DNA from: Pseudonocardia sp. ICBG1293
GTDB lineage: Bacteria; Actinomycetota; Actinomycetes; Mycobacteriales; Pseudonocardiaceae
Reading direction: 5' to 3'
NCBI RefSeq assembly: GCF_020131355.1
Contig: NZ_JAHLEL010000057.1
Location: 62,001-126,000 of the forward strand
Length of the DNA: 64,000 bases
In this document: piece after piece, positions 34,086 through 41,821 of the stretch
How the letters are laid out: the number at the start of each line of letters is the position of its first letter
Numbering within the stretch: position 1 is the first letter of the stretch
The notes under the pieces: model-generated
The model's database searches: none
Told to the model about the DNA's origin: nothing
The model's input: only the letters and a program-made list of their open reading frames with translations
Position numbers and translations under genes: made by a program

Positions 34086-35297
34086 TCAGCCCTGGGTGCG
34101 GAACACCAGGCTGGAGTGACCCACGCGGATCACGTCGCCGTCGGTCAGCTGGCAGGACTGCACCGGCGAGTTGTTCACCGTGGTGCCGTTGGTCGAGCCC
34201 AGGTCGTTCAGCGTGGCGACCTGCCCGTCCCAGGTGACCTCCAGGTGCCGGCGCGAGACGCCGGTGTCCGGGAGCCGGAACTGGGAGTCCTGGCCGCGGC
34301 CGATGACGTGGGTGCCCTCGGCCAGCTGGTAGTTGCGGTTCGACCCGTCGTCCAGGATCAGCATCGCGGTCAGCTGCGCCGGAGCGCCCCAACCACCCTG
34401 GCCGCCGTAGCCCTGGCCGTCGTAGCCCTGGTCGTAGCCACCCTGCTGGTAGCCCGGCTGGGCGTAGCCCTGCTGCTGGCCGTAGCCGCCGTCGTAGCCC
34501 TGGTCGTAGCCACCCTGCTGCGGGTAGCCGGGCTGGGCGTAGCCCTGCGGGGGCTGGCCGTAGCCACCCTGCTGGGGCTGGCCGTAGCCGCCCTGCTGGC
34601 CGTAGCCCTGCTGGCCGTACTGGTCGTACCCGGGCTGCTGCTGGCCGTAGCCCTGCTGCTGGGGCTGGCCGTACTGGTCGTAGCCGAGCTGGCCGTAGCC
34701 GCCCTGCTGCTGCCCGTACTGGTCGTAGCCGCCCTGCTGCTGCTGGCCGTACCCGCCCTGCTGCTGCTCCTGGTCGTACCCCTGAGGCGCGTAGGTCTGC
34801 TGGCCGTACCCGCCGGGTGCGCCCCGGTCGTATCCGTACTGCCCGTTCTCCTCGGGGTGGCCCGGTTGCTGGCTCATGGGTGCTTCTCCTGCGGTGCGTG
34901 CTCGGTTGGCGGCCCGACGGGAAGCGTCGGGGTCGACAGCGGAGCGGGTGCGGAATTGTCCCGTGTGCAGCGCCTCGGAGCGCTCCAGAAAGACTACGAC
35001 CTCACCGTAGGTGTCCCAGCCCTGGTCGGTGAGTTCCTTCGCCACGTGCGACGAGAGGGATCGGACGACCCCGTCCTCGTCGCCCGCCATCCGGTCGAGA
35101 TCGCTGGGGCTGAGCAGAACGGTGTACCGGTTGGGCGCCAGTTGGCGACCTCCGGCGAGCTGCTCGACGTTGTCCTCGGCTTCCCTCAGCAGTGCCTGTG
35201 CGACTTCCTGTGGGACGACACTGCCCCCGAAGACCCGCGCGAAGGCGTCGCCCACGAACCCCTGAAGTCGGCGCTCGAAGCGGTCCACGCGGCCCAA
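34086..35297 (-). CDS. fhaA: FHA-domain protein FhaA with Gly/Tyr/Gln-rich linker
   Basis: A 403-residue protein. The N-terminal DUF3662 domain (about 1-120) starts GRVDRFERRLQGFVGDAFARVF. A low-complexity linker of about 150 residues repeats GYGQQ, GGYDQ and GYAQPGYP-type units. A C-terminal FHA domain (about 310-403) has GTHVIGRGQDSQFRLPD, VSRRHLEV and DLGSTNGTTVNN. FhaA binds phosphorylated partners and modulates peptidoglycan synthesis. The start is TTG, decided by a GGAGGAG ribosome site five bases upstream and by the family N-terminus; GTG 35288 is the alternative. It leads the leftward division cluster. Confidence 0.95.
   Translation of the reverse strand: MGRVDRFERRLQGFVGDAFARVFGGSVVPQEVAQALLREAEDNVEQLAGGRQLAPNRYTVLLSPSDLDRMAGDEDGVVRSLSSHVAKELTDQGWDTYGEVVVFLERSEALHTGQFRTRSAVDPDASRRAANRARTAGEAPMSQQPGHPEENGQYGYDRGAPGGYGQQTYAPQGYDQEQQQGGYGQQQQGGYDQYGQQQGGYGQLGYDQYGQPQQQGYGQQQPGYDQYGQQGYGQQGGYGQPQQGGYGQPPQGYAQPGYPQQGGYDQGYDGGYGQQQGYAQPGYQQGGYDQGYDGQGYGGQGGWGAPAQLTAMLILDDGSNRNYQLAEGTHVIGRGQDSQFRLPDTGVSRRHLEVTWDGQVATLNDLGSTNGTTVNNSPVQSCQLTDGDVIRVGHSSLVFRTQG
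34390..34850 (-). repeat. low-complexity repeats encoding Gly/Tyr/Gln-rich linker of FhaA
   Basis: Imperfect tandem copies of short units such as TACGGCCAGCAG on the minus strand encode GYGQQ, GYDQ and related words. Two longer near-duplicates, each reading GGYDQGYDG with GYAQPGY, occur within the segment. Confidence 0.85.
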
Positions 35298-35341
35298 AAG
35301 ATCTCCTCCATCCGCATCGGCGTGTCGGTGATGTGCGACCG

Positions 35342-35347
35342 ATCGTA
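35342..35347 (-). promoter_or_regulatory. possible -10 element for the fhaA-led transcript
   Basis: TACGAT on the minus strand, about 45 bases upstream of the TTG start, resembles an actinobacterial -10 hexamer. No good -35 element is visible at the expected distance. The 262-bp gap between fhaA and tRNA-Leu must hold this cluster's promoter. Confidence 0.3.
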
Positions 35348-35559
35348 TCTGTGTTATCCGCCGGGCACGGCGGGGCCCGGCACGAGGGGGCGAGCGGCCC
35401 CGCCGAGCCGGCGGCGTGCTCTCCTCCGATGTACCCGCCCCGGCGCCGCGACGCATCCCGTGCCCGGGCCGCCACCACCCCCGTCAGCTGGTGATCGACG
35501 GGCGGGGGACCCCCCTGCGAGCGGTGGTGGAACGGGGTGCTAACTTTCCCGTGTCGCTC

Positions 35560-35645
35560 GGGCGAGTGGCGGAATGGCAGACGCGCACGGTTCAGGTCCG
35601 TGTGTCCGAAAGGACGTGAGGGTTCAACTCCCTCCTCGCCCACCA
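35560..35645 (+). tRNA. tRNA-Leu (anticodon CAG)
   Basis: A class II tRNA of 83 nt plus an encoded CCA (35643-35645). The acceptor stem is GGGCGAG/CTCGCCC. The anticodon stem CACGG/CCGTG carries loop TTCAGGT, giving anticodon CAG. A long variable arm (TGTCCGAAAGGACG) is present. It follows the fhaA cluster as in mycobacteria. Confidence 0.97.
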
Positions 35646-35693
35646 CCTCCCCTCTTCGGGGATCCTCCCCCTCCGGGGGTCACCACCGCCATC

Positions 35694-35741
35694 GCGAGAT
35701 CGGTTCCGGGTGTCACCCGATCCGGTCTCGCTTTTCTCTTT
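35694..35741 (+). terminator. rho-independent terminator after tRNA-Leu
   Basis: GCGAGA (35694-35699) pairs with TCTCGC (35726-35731), continuing through a TCGG/CCGG segment with one wobble. After one mismatch the inner CGGGTG/CACCCG stem follows. The hairpin ends directly in CTTTTCTCTTT. It is the only stem in the window with a clear T tract. Confidence 0.8.
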
Positions 35742-35784
35742 CCCGGGCCGCGGCCACGCTCCGTGCCCGGAAGCCGTGCGCCGA

Positions 35785-36411
35785 TCAGGCGTCCCGCAGC
35801 GCCGGACGGTCCGCATGGTCGGCCATCACGAGGACATCGGCCACCGAACCGGGGTCGCCCTCGCTCTCGTAACGGGCGTACGCGGCGGCGGTCCACGCGT
35901 CGTCGGGGGGCAGGAGACGGCCCAGCGCGGCCGCACCGACGCGCAGGTGCACGGTCAGCTCCGCCGCCAGGCCGCGGCCCAGCAGGCGCCCACCGGCGAG
36001 CAGGACGACCCCGTCCGGGCCGAGCGGCACCGGCTCGTCGCGGTAGGCCCGGTCGCGTGCGACGTCGCGCAGCCGGGGCAGCACCAGGCCGCTGCCGCCT
36101 GCCCCCATCGGGGCCAGGACCTCGCGGCGCAGCGCGGGCTCGTCGAGCCAGCCGTCGAGGAACATGTCCGGGTCGGTGCGACCGAGCTCCAGGCGGACCG
36201 AGGCCGGCCGCAGGAAGTCGTCCGCGTCGACCGCCAGCGCCGCGCGGCCCGCGGAGCGCAGCCGCTCCGCGACCGCCCGGGCCAGCTCCAGCGGGGCGGC
36301 GGGCGGGGCGCCGTCGACGAGCACCCGTGCCCGCCCCGGCAGCTGCCGCGCACGCTCGGCCAGGTGCGCCGCGAGCCCCGCCCGGTCCACGGGCCGGAAC
36401 GCCCCTGCCAT
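35785..36411 (-). CDS. uridine-kinase-like protein with a degenerate Walker A motif
   Basis: A 208-residue protein resembling actinobacterial uridine-kinase-like P-loop proteins: VDADDFLRPASVRLELGRTDPDMFLDGWLDEPALRREVL in place of the usual D-D-F-Y-R-P segment, then LAAELTVHLRV and ARYESEGDPGSVADVLVMADH near the end. The P-loop position reads LVDGAPPAAPLELARA instead of G-x-x-x-x-G-K-[ST], so nucleotide binding is doubtful. The frame is intact with good codon use, which argues against a dead gene. Start ATG 36411. It diverges from the IclR gene. Confidence 0.75.
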   Translation of the reverse strand: MAGAFRPVDRAGLAAHLAERARQLPGRARVLVDGAPPAAPLELARAVAERLRSAGRAALAVDADDFLRPASVRLELGRTDPDMFLDGWLDEPALRREVLAPMGAGGSGLVLPRLRDVARDRAYRDEPVPLGPDGVVLLAGGRLLGRGLAAELTVHLRVGAAALGRLLPPDDAWTAAAYARYESEGDPGSVADVLVMADHADRPALRDA

Positions 36412-36462
36412 GTCGTCCTCCCGGTCCTGGCGTGCCCTCGGTCCCGCAGCGACACTAGGCGG

Positions 36463-37242
36463 ATGGTCGGCGACGGCGCGGGAGCGGTGCTGCGCCGTGC
36501 GCTGCGGGTCCTCGAGGCCGTCGCCGAGGCGGGCGACGGGGTCAGCGCCAAGGCGCTCGCCCGGCGCCTGGAGCTGCCGCTCCCGTCGGCGTACCGGCTG
36601 CTGGGCACGCTGGTCGAGGAGGGCTACCTGGTCCGGCTGCACGCCGAGCGCGGGTACGGGCTGGGCTACCGCGTCGTCGGGCTGTACCGGGGGATGACCG
36701 ACCCGATCGTGCCGCCCGCCCCGGCCCGCGAGGTGCTCGCCGAGCTGCACACCACGGCCCGCGCGGCGGTGGTGCTGGCCGTGCTGCGCTCCGACGACGT
36801 CGTCGTCGCCCACACCGAGACCTGTGCGGCGCACCCCGGGCCCGGTGCGGTGACCGGCGAGCCGCTGCCCGCGCACGCGACCGCGCCGGGCAAGGCGCTG
36901 CTCGCCGGGCTCGACGGCGGACGGCTGGCCGAGGTCCTCGGCGTCGGGCACGGCCCGCTGGCGCCGCTGACCCCGCACACCCTCACCGACCGGCGGCTGC
37001 TGGACCGCGACCTGCTGAGGGTCCGCTCGGCGGGGGTGGCGGTCGAGGTGGAGGAGCACGCCCGCGGCCGGGCCGGGCTCGCGATCGCGGTGCCGCACCC
37101 GTCGGGCGGGGCCGCGCTGTCGGTCGTCGTCAGCCGGGCGGACTTCACCGGGCGCCGCTGGGAGCTCGAACGGGCGGTGCGCGAGGCCGCGGTGCCGCTG
37201 GCCCGCCACCTGGGCGCGCCGGGGGCCGCCGCATCCGGCTGA
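36463..37242 (+). CDS. IclR-family transcriptional regulator
   Basis: A 259-residue regulator. The winged helix lies at about residues 8-75 (VLRRALRVLEAVAEAGDGVSAKALARRLELPLPSAYRLLGTLVEEGYL). The effector domain (about 85-255) has HATAPGKALLAGL, a core IclR phrase, and VSRADFTG near its end. It probably controls the MetE-like gene 79 bp downstream in the same direction, whose promoter region has two dyads. The ligand is unknown. Start ATG 36463, divergent from the kinase-like gene with 51 bp between starts. Confidence 0.9.
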   Translation: MVGDGAGAVLRRALRVLEAVAEAGDGVSAKALARRLELPLPSAYRLLGTLVEEGYLVRLHAERGYGLGYRVVGLYRGMTDPIVPPAPAREVLAELHTTARAAVVLAVLRSDDVVVAHTETCAAHPGPGAVTGEPLPAHATAPGKALLAGLDGGRLAEVLGVGHGPLAPLTPHTLTDRRLLDRDLLRVRSAGVAVEVEEHARGRAGLAIAVPHPSGGAALSVVVSRADFTGRRWELERAVREAAVPLARHLGAPGAAASG

Positions 37243-37263
37243 GTGCCCGCGGGCGCGACGGCT

Positions 37264-37296
37264 CTTCCGTTTGCCGGAAGTGATGTCGGCGGACAT
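37264..37296 (+). promoter_or_regulatory. two dyads upstream of the MetE-like gene (candidate IclR operator)
   Basis: CTTCCG (37264-37269) and CGGAAG (37275-37280) form an inverted repeat with a 5-bp spacer. ATGTC (37283-37287) and GACAT (37292-37296) form a second one. Both precede a TACGTT -10-like element at 37310-37315, 6 bp before the ATG, which would make the transcript leaderless. Binding by the upstream IclR protein is inferred. Confidence 0.5.
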
Positions 37297-37321
37297 GCGG
37301 GTGCGGCGATACGTTCGCCCC

Positions 37322-38464
37322 ATGCCGGAGAAGACAGTGGAGTCGCTCGTCCGTACCGTCCCGCCGTTCCGGGCCGACCACGTCGGCTCGCTGCTGCGCC
37401 CGCCGGCCCTGCTGGCGGCCCGGGAGCGGCACGCCGCGGGCGAGCTCGACGACGCCGGCCTGCGCGCCGCCGAGGACGCCGCGATCACCGACGTCGTCGC
37501 GCTGCAGGAGTCGGTCGGCCTGCGCTCGGCGACCGACGGCGAGTTCCGCCGCACGTCCTGGCACATGGACTTCATCTACGCCCTCGGAGGCGTCACGAAG
37601 ACCTCCGGACGGGTCGAGGTCGCTATGCGCAACGCGGGCGGGCAGAACAACTTCACCTCGGCGGGCATGGCCGTCGACGGCCGCGTCCACCTCGCCGAGC
37701 CGGTCTTCGCGTCCGCGTTCGAGTACCTGGCCTCGCAGGTCACCACGGCGACGCCGAAGCTCACGATCCCCTCGCCGAGCATGGTCTACGCCCGCGGCGG
37801 CCGGGCCGTGATCTCCGACGAGGTGTACCCCGACGTCGAGGAGTTCTGGTCCGACCTGTCCGGCGCCTACGCCGAGCAGCTCCGGGCGATGTACGACCGC
37901 GGCTGCCGGTACCTGCAGCTCGACGACACCGCCCTGGCCTACCTGAACGACCCGGCGCACCGCGCGCAGCTGGCCGAGAAGGGCGACGACCCCGAGACCC
38001 AGCACCTGCGCTACATCCGCCAGATCAACGCCGCGATCGCCGGCCGGCCGTCGGACATGTACGTCACCACCCACATGTGCCGGGGCAACTACCGGTCCTC
38101 GTGGGCGGCCGAGGGCGGCTACGACCACGTCGCCGAGGCCCTGTTCGGCACGCTCGACGTGGACGGCTTCTTCTGCGAGTTCGACGACGAGCGCTCCGGC
38201 GGGTTCGCCCCGCTGCGGTTCGTCCCGGAGGGCAAGCAGGTCGTGCTCGGGCTGGTCACGACCAAGTCCGGGGCGCTGGAGGACCCGGACGCGCTCAAGC
38301 GCCGGATCGACGAGGCGGCGAAGTACGTCCCGCTGGAGCAGCTGTGCCTGTCGCCGCAGTGCGGGTTCTCCTCCACCGTCGAGGGCAACGAGCTGACCGT
38401 CGACGACCAGAAGCGCAAGCTGGCGCTCATCGTCTCGGTGGCCGAGGACGTCTGGGGGCGCTGA
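37322..38464 (+). CDS. cobalamin-independent methionine-synthase-like protein (YxjG/MetE C-terminal type)
   Basis: A 380-residue TIM-barrel protein equal to the MetE C-terminal half only. It starts PPFRADHVGSLLRPP and keeps the zinc-site pattern: His and Cys in TTHMCRGNYRSS, Glu in CEFDDERSGGF, and Cys in LSPQCGFSST. Such stand-alone forms are thought to move a methyl group from a donor other than long-chain folate; the true substrate is unknown. The ATG at 37322 is chosen from family start and the near -10 element. Local regulation by the upstream IclR protein is likely. Confidence 0.9.
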   Translation: MPEKTVESLVRTVPPFRADHVGSLLRPPALLAARERHAAGELDDAGLRAAEDAAITDVVALQESVGLRSATDGEFRRTSWHMDFIYALGGVTKTSGRVEVAMRNAGGQNNFTSAGMAVDGRVHLAEPVFASAFEYLASQVTTATPKLTIPSPSMVYARGGRAVISDEVYPDVEEFWSDLSGAYAEQLRAMYDRGCRYLQLDDTALAYLNDPAHRAQLAEKGDDPETQHLRYIRQINAAIAGRPSDMYVTTHMCRGNYRSSWAAEGGYDHVAEALFGTLDVDGFFCEFDDERSGGFAPLRFVPEGKQVVLGLVTTKSGALEDPDALKRRIDEAAKYVPLEQLCLSPQCGFSSTVEGNELTVDDQKRKLALIVSVAEDVWGR

Positions 38465-38481
38465 GGTCCATACTCCGTCGG

Positions 38482-38826
38482 GTGGCCTACGACGAGGGTC
38501 TCGCCGCCCGCATCCGCGTCCTGCTCGCCGAGGTGTCCGTGGTGACCGAGAAGCGGATGTTCGGCGGTCTGGCGTTCCTGGTCGGCGGGCACATGGCCGT
38601 CGCCGCGAGCGGTCGCGGCGGGCTGCTGGTGCGGGTCCCCGTGGACCGCTCCGCCGAGCTGCTGGGGCGCCCGCGCACCGCGCCGATGGTGATGGGCGGG
38701 CGCGAGCGCGTCGGCTGGCTGTGGGTCACCGGGGAGCCCGACGTCGACGACCTCGACGGCCCGGAGCTCGCCGGCTGGGTCGCCGAGGCCCTCGCCGTGG
38801 TGTGGGCGCTCCCGCCGAAGCGCTGA
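38482..38826 (+). CDS. TfoX N-terminal-domain protein
   Basis: A 114-residue protein of the TfoX_N type: ARIRVLLAEVSVVTEKRMFGGLAFLVGGHMAVAASG is the characteristic opening, followed by GLLVRVP and ending with a short helical tail. It lacks the C-terminal TfoX domain. Despite the name, these short actinobacterial proteins have no shown link with competence. GTG start 17 bp after the MetE-like stop, so the gene may be in the same transcript. Confidence 0.87.
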   Translation: MAYDEGLAARIRVLLAEVSVVTEKRMFGGLAFLVGGHMAVAASGRGGLLVRVPVDRSAELLGRPRTAPMVMGGRERVGWLWVTGEPDVDDLDGPELAGWVAEALAVVWALPPKR

Positions 38827-38872
38827 GCGGGACCGCTCCCACCGGGGCGCCGGCCGGGCTAGCGTCTGCGGG

Positions 38873-39625
38873 GTGAGCACCGCTGCCGCGTCCCCGCTGT
38901 CCGACCGCGTGCTGGCGGGGACCGGGCCGGGCTCCCGGCTGCTCGACGTCGGCTGCGGGGCCGGATGGCTGCTCGCCGAGGCGCTGGCGGCCGGGCTGGC
39001 CGCCACCGGCGTCGACACCGAGCGACGCGCGCTCGCCGCGGCCGGGCCGGTCGCGCCCGGCGCGGACCTGCGCGTCGCCGACGCCCACGAGCTGCCGTTC
39101 GCCGGGGCCGCGTTCGACCTGGTCGCACTCGTGCAGGTGCTCGAGCACCTCACGAACCCGGTGCTCGCGCTGCGGGAGGCGGGCCGGGTCTGCGCGCCGG
39201 GCGGAGCGGTGCGGGCCACGGTCTGGGGCACGCCCGACGAGTGCGACGCCGCCGTCGTCGGAGCGGCGCTCGCCCCGCTGACCGGGGCCGCGCCCGCACC
39301 GCCGCAGAACAACCCCGGGCCGGACCGCAGCGGCGTCGGCGCGCCCCCGCTGACCGACCCGCGGCGGCTGGCCCGGCTGGCCGAGCTGGCCGGTCTGACG
39401 GTGCGGGAGGTGGCCGTCGTCCGGGTGCCGGTCGTGCACGACGACCCGGACGACCTCGTCGCCGGGGTACTGGCGTCCGGGCCCGGACGGCACGCGGCCC
39501 GCCACGCCGGACCCGGCGCCGTCCGCGCGGCCCTGCTCGAGGCACTGGCCCCGTTCGCGCACGGCGACGGCTACCGCCTCACCGACACCGTCCGCGTCCT
39601 GGACGCCGCCCCGCCCGCGCGCTGA
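38873..39625 (+). CDS. SAM-dependent methyltransferase
   Basis: A 250-residue class I methyltransferase of the Methyltransf_11 style. Motif I is LLDVGCGAGWLLAEAL, the acidic end of strand 2 is GVDTERR, the D-A-H-E-L-P-F motif is present, and the post-motif is LVQVLEHLTNPVLALREAGRVCAPGG. The rest is less conserved and probably determines the substrate, which is unknown. GTG start 46 bp after the TfoX-like gene. A G+C-rich tandem repeat follows it. Confidence 0.9.
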   Translation: MSTAAASPLSDRVLAGTGPGSRLLDVGCGAGWLLAEALAAGLAATGVDTERRALAAAGPVAPGADLRVADAHELPFAGAAFDLVALVQVLEHLTNPVLALREAGRVCAPGGAVRATVWGTPDECDAAVVGAALAPLTGAAPAPPQNNPGPDRSGVGAPPLTDPRRLARLAELAGLTVREVAVVRVPVVHDDPDDLVAGVLASGPGRHAARHAGPGAVRAALLEALAPFAHGDGYRLTDTVRVLDAAPPAR

Positions 39626-39647
39626 TCCGTCTGCTCCCCGGTCCGGC

Positions 39648-39742
39648 CGTGCTGGTCCGGCGGCGTGCTGGTCCGGCGGCGTGCTGGTCCGGCGGCGTGC
39701 TGGTCCGGCCGCGCGCTGACCCGGCCGCGCGCTGATCCGCAG
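39648..39742 (+). repeat. 16-bp tandem repeat, about 5.8 copies, in a gene-free stretch
   Basis: Three identical units of CGTGCTGGTCCGGCGG at 39648-39695 are followed by a near-identical one (39696-39711), a more divergent unit (39712-39727) and a partial copy. The gap 39626-39930 between the methyltransferase and DUF59 genes holds this array, then a stretch of alternating CG-rich words (39743-39850) in which I see no gene, and the hairpin at 39880. Confidence 0.85.
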
Positions 39743-39879
39743 CTCGCGCGCGGATCGGGCTCCCGCGCGTGTCGTGGCGCGCGCGCACTCCGGCGATGCG
39801 CGCGGGGCGCGGTGATGCGCGCGGGAGGCGGCGGAGCGCGGACCCGGTGCGTGCGGGCAGCCGACCACCGTGGACGCGG

Positions 39880-39913
39880 ACGGGCCGCGCCCCCGGTGGA
39901 GGGCGCGGCCCGT
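39880..39913 (-). terminator. 13-bp perfect stem ending the leftward amidohydrolase transcript
   Basis: ACGGGCCGCGCCC (39880-39892) and GGGCGCGGCCCGT (39901-39913) are exact complements with an 8-nt loop. The hairpin starts 17 bp after the stop of the DUF59 gene on the minus strand. Confidence 0.7.
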
Positions 39914-39930
39914 GTCGTGGTGGTGCGGTG

Positions 39931-40674
39931 TCAGTGCCCGGCGGCCGCGGCGGGTGCCCGGTCGCCGTAGCGGATCTTCAGCAGGCCCTTGCAGTACTCC
40001 CCGTTGGTCTCGATCCCGACCCGCTGCAGCCGTGCGCGGCGCAGGTGCAGCGGCACCTGCTCCACGGTCACCGCGGTGCCGTCGGAGTGCACGAGCAGGG
40101 GCGCGTCGTCGCCGGAGGGCAGGCCGATCGCCTCCCGGCGGGACCGCATCCGGGCCAGCTCTTCGGTGTCGGCCTCGGTCCCGGCCAGCTCGCCGAGCGT
40201 CAGCCCGGCCAGCTCGTCGGGTCCCCGTCCGGCGTCGACGAGCGGCCGGGCCACCCGGTCCTGGCCTGCCAGGGCGGCCTTGGCCAGGAAGGTGTGCCGC
40301 AGCTCGTCCAGCTCGGCCGCGGCCTGCCCGTTGATCGAGCCCTCGAAGGACCGGACGAACCCGGCGTGCGCCGCGACCCCGCCGTTGATCTCGTCGGAGG
40401 CGTGGTGGTCGGCCAGCGTCACCTCCGCCCTCGTCACTCCCGGTACCGCGGTCACCGCGTCGTAGGCGTCGGCGACCATCAGGAACGAGAAGTTCGGAGC
40501 GCAGAAGAACGTCGGCAGCCGGAGCCCGACGGTGACCTCGCCGTCGGGTGAGACGGTCCACGACTCGACGAAGTCGAGCTCGGTGATCGGCTCGTCCAGC
40601 TCCGGGTCGAGCACCGTCCCCAGCGCGGACCACACGGCCTGCCGGAGCGGGCTGTCGGCAGGCCGCGCGGTCAC
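39931..40674 (-). CDS. DUF59/MIP18-type iron-sulfur assembly-like protein
   Basis: A 247-residue protein. Residues about 10-95 form a DUF59 domain (VWSALGTVLDPELDEPITELDFV, VGLRLPTFFCAPNFSFLMVADAYDAV) with the single conserved Cys of PaaD/SufT-like factors. The remaining 150 residues are an extension without a family I can name. The GTG overlaps the amidohydrolase stop (GTGA). In propane and methyl-ketone type di-iron monooxygenase clusters of actinobacteria a gene of this kind follows the amidohydrolase, and a role in maturing the oxygenase metal centre has been suggested. No oxygenase gene is present here. Confidence 0.8.
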   Translation of the reverse strand: MTARPADSPLRQAVWSALGTVLDPELDEPITELDFVESWTVSPDGEVTVGLRLPTFFCAPNFSFLMVADAYDAVTAVPGVTRAEVTLADHHASDEINGGVAAHAGFVRSFEGSINGQAAAELDELRHTFLAKAALAGQDRVARPLVDAGRGPDELAGLTLGELAGTEADTEELARMRSRREAIGLPSGDDAPLLVHSDGTAVTVEQVPLHLRRARLQRVGIETNGEYCKGLLKIRYGDRAPAAAAGH

Positions 40675-41738
40675 GCCTGCGCCCCGGCCTTGTTGTCGAC
40701 CAGCTCCTCGCCCGGCGCCATGGGCTCGTCGGCCGTGGTGTCGGGCAGCCGGCACTCGGCCGGGACCTCCAGGTCGTAGAGCTTCGCCGCGTTGAGACCG
40801 AGGATCTTCTTCTTCGACGCGGTGGTGAGACGCGGGTAGTCGGCGAACTGGTCGTCGTCGGGCATCTGCCAGTCGACCAGGCCCTCGACCTGCCACTTCG
40901 GCGTCCAGATGTTGTAGTCGCTGCCGAAGGTCATCTTGTCCTCGCCGACCCAGAACAGCAGCTCGCCCATCACCTTGGCGAAGAACTTCGGGCGGGCGTG
41001 CATCAGGCCGCCGACGACGACGGACAGGCCGGCGTAGACGTTGGGCTCCTGCACCGCCATGAAGCAGAAGTCCTCGATGCGCGGCAGCCCGACGTGCTCG
41101 ACGATGAAGTTGAGGCCCTGGAAGTCGGTCGCCGCGTGGTCGACGTCGGCGACGTCGAAGGCGTCCTTGTCCAGCGGCCAGATGGTCGGGCCCTTGTGCA
41201 CGTGGACGTTCTTGATCCCCAGCTCCTCGGCGCGCTTGAGGAAGCGGTAGCACTCGGGGTCGGTGAGCTTGAAGCCGCGGGAGTCGCCGTTCCACTCCGC
41301 GGTGTAGAGCTTCACGCCCTTGTGCTTGTACTTCGCGCAGTCGGCCTCGAACTGCTCCATGCCGGCCTCGCCGTCACGCGGGTCGAAGCGCCCGTTGACG
41401 ATGATCCGGTCGCCCCATTTCTCCAGCAGCGCCGCGTTCTGGTCGGCGGTGTTGAAGCCGTTCTTGTACCACTCCTTGAGGTAGGTCGACTGGAAGATCG
41501 AGTGGTCGACGTGGCCCTCGATGAAGACGTCGCGCTCGAAGTCGTCCTGGGAGACCTTGAGGTAGTGCTCCCAGTCCCAGTGGGTCTCGGGCGGGCCGAG
41601 CTGGTGGTACCCGTAGAAGCAGTCGATCCAGCCCTTGGCGTACTGCTCGCGACCCTCGACCCAGTTCTCCCGGGAGGCGTCCCAGAAGTGGCTGTGGGAG
41701 TCGACGATGAAGTACTTCTCGCCGTCCTTCTCGTACAT
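40671..41738 (-). CDS. amidohydrolase-family protein of the di-iron monooxygenase cluster type
   Basis: A 355-residue metal-dependent hydrolase of the amidohydrolase_2 type. The first metal motif is DSHSHFWD, later histidines lie in HVHKGPT and EHVGLPR, and the C-terminal Asp is in FGSDYNIWTP. It resembles the amidohydrolase encoded with the propane and acetone monooxygenase genes (mim/prm clusters) of mycobacteria and Pseudonocardia, which is needed for oxygenase function in some reports. Start ATG 41738 with AGGAGGAA upstream, one of the best ribosome sites in the window. It leads the amidohydrolase-DUF59 pair, 83 bp downstream of the alcohol dehydrogenase. Confidence 0.88.
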   Translation of the reverse strand: MYEKDGEKYFIVDSHSHFWDASRENWVEGREQYAKGWIDCFYGYHQLGPPETHWDWEHYLKVSQDDFERDVFIEGHVDHSIFQSTYLKEWYKNGFNTADQNAALLEKWGDRIIVNGRFDPRDGEAGMEQFEADCAKYKHKGVKLYTAEWNGDSRGFKLTDPECYRFLKRAEELGIKNVHVHKGPTIWPLDKDAFDVADVDHAATDFQGLNFIVEHVGLPRIEDFCFMAVQEPNVYAGLSVVVGGLMHARPKFFAKVMGELLFWVGEDKMTFGSDYNIWTPKWQVEGLVDWQMPDDDQFADYPRLTTASKKKILGLNAAKLYDLEVPAECRLPDTTADEPMAPGEELVDNKAGAQA

Positions 41739-41753
41739 GTGGTTCCTCCTGCG

Positions 41754-41813
41754 TCAGCAGCTCTGCTGATCGGTGGTGGGTCAGGGAAAGAACGTTCGTC
41801 TCATACGTACGTA
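41754..41813 (-). promoter_or_regulatory. leader region with a small hairpin and TACGTACGTA palindrome
   Basis: In the 83-bp gap upstream of the amidohydrolase, TCAGCA (41754-41759) pairs with TGCTGA (41764-41769), and TACGTACGTA (41804-41813) is a 10-bp palindrome. These could be an operator or an intercistronic structure; the gap shows no clear terminator. Confidence 0.35.
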
Positions 41814-41821
41814 CGACCGGA

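Noticed and set aside
35592..35816. 74-residue minus-strand reading frame ending in an RRELNPHVLSDTRT-like peptide
   Set aside because: Antisense to tRNA-Leu and its terminator; a common false annotation.
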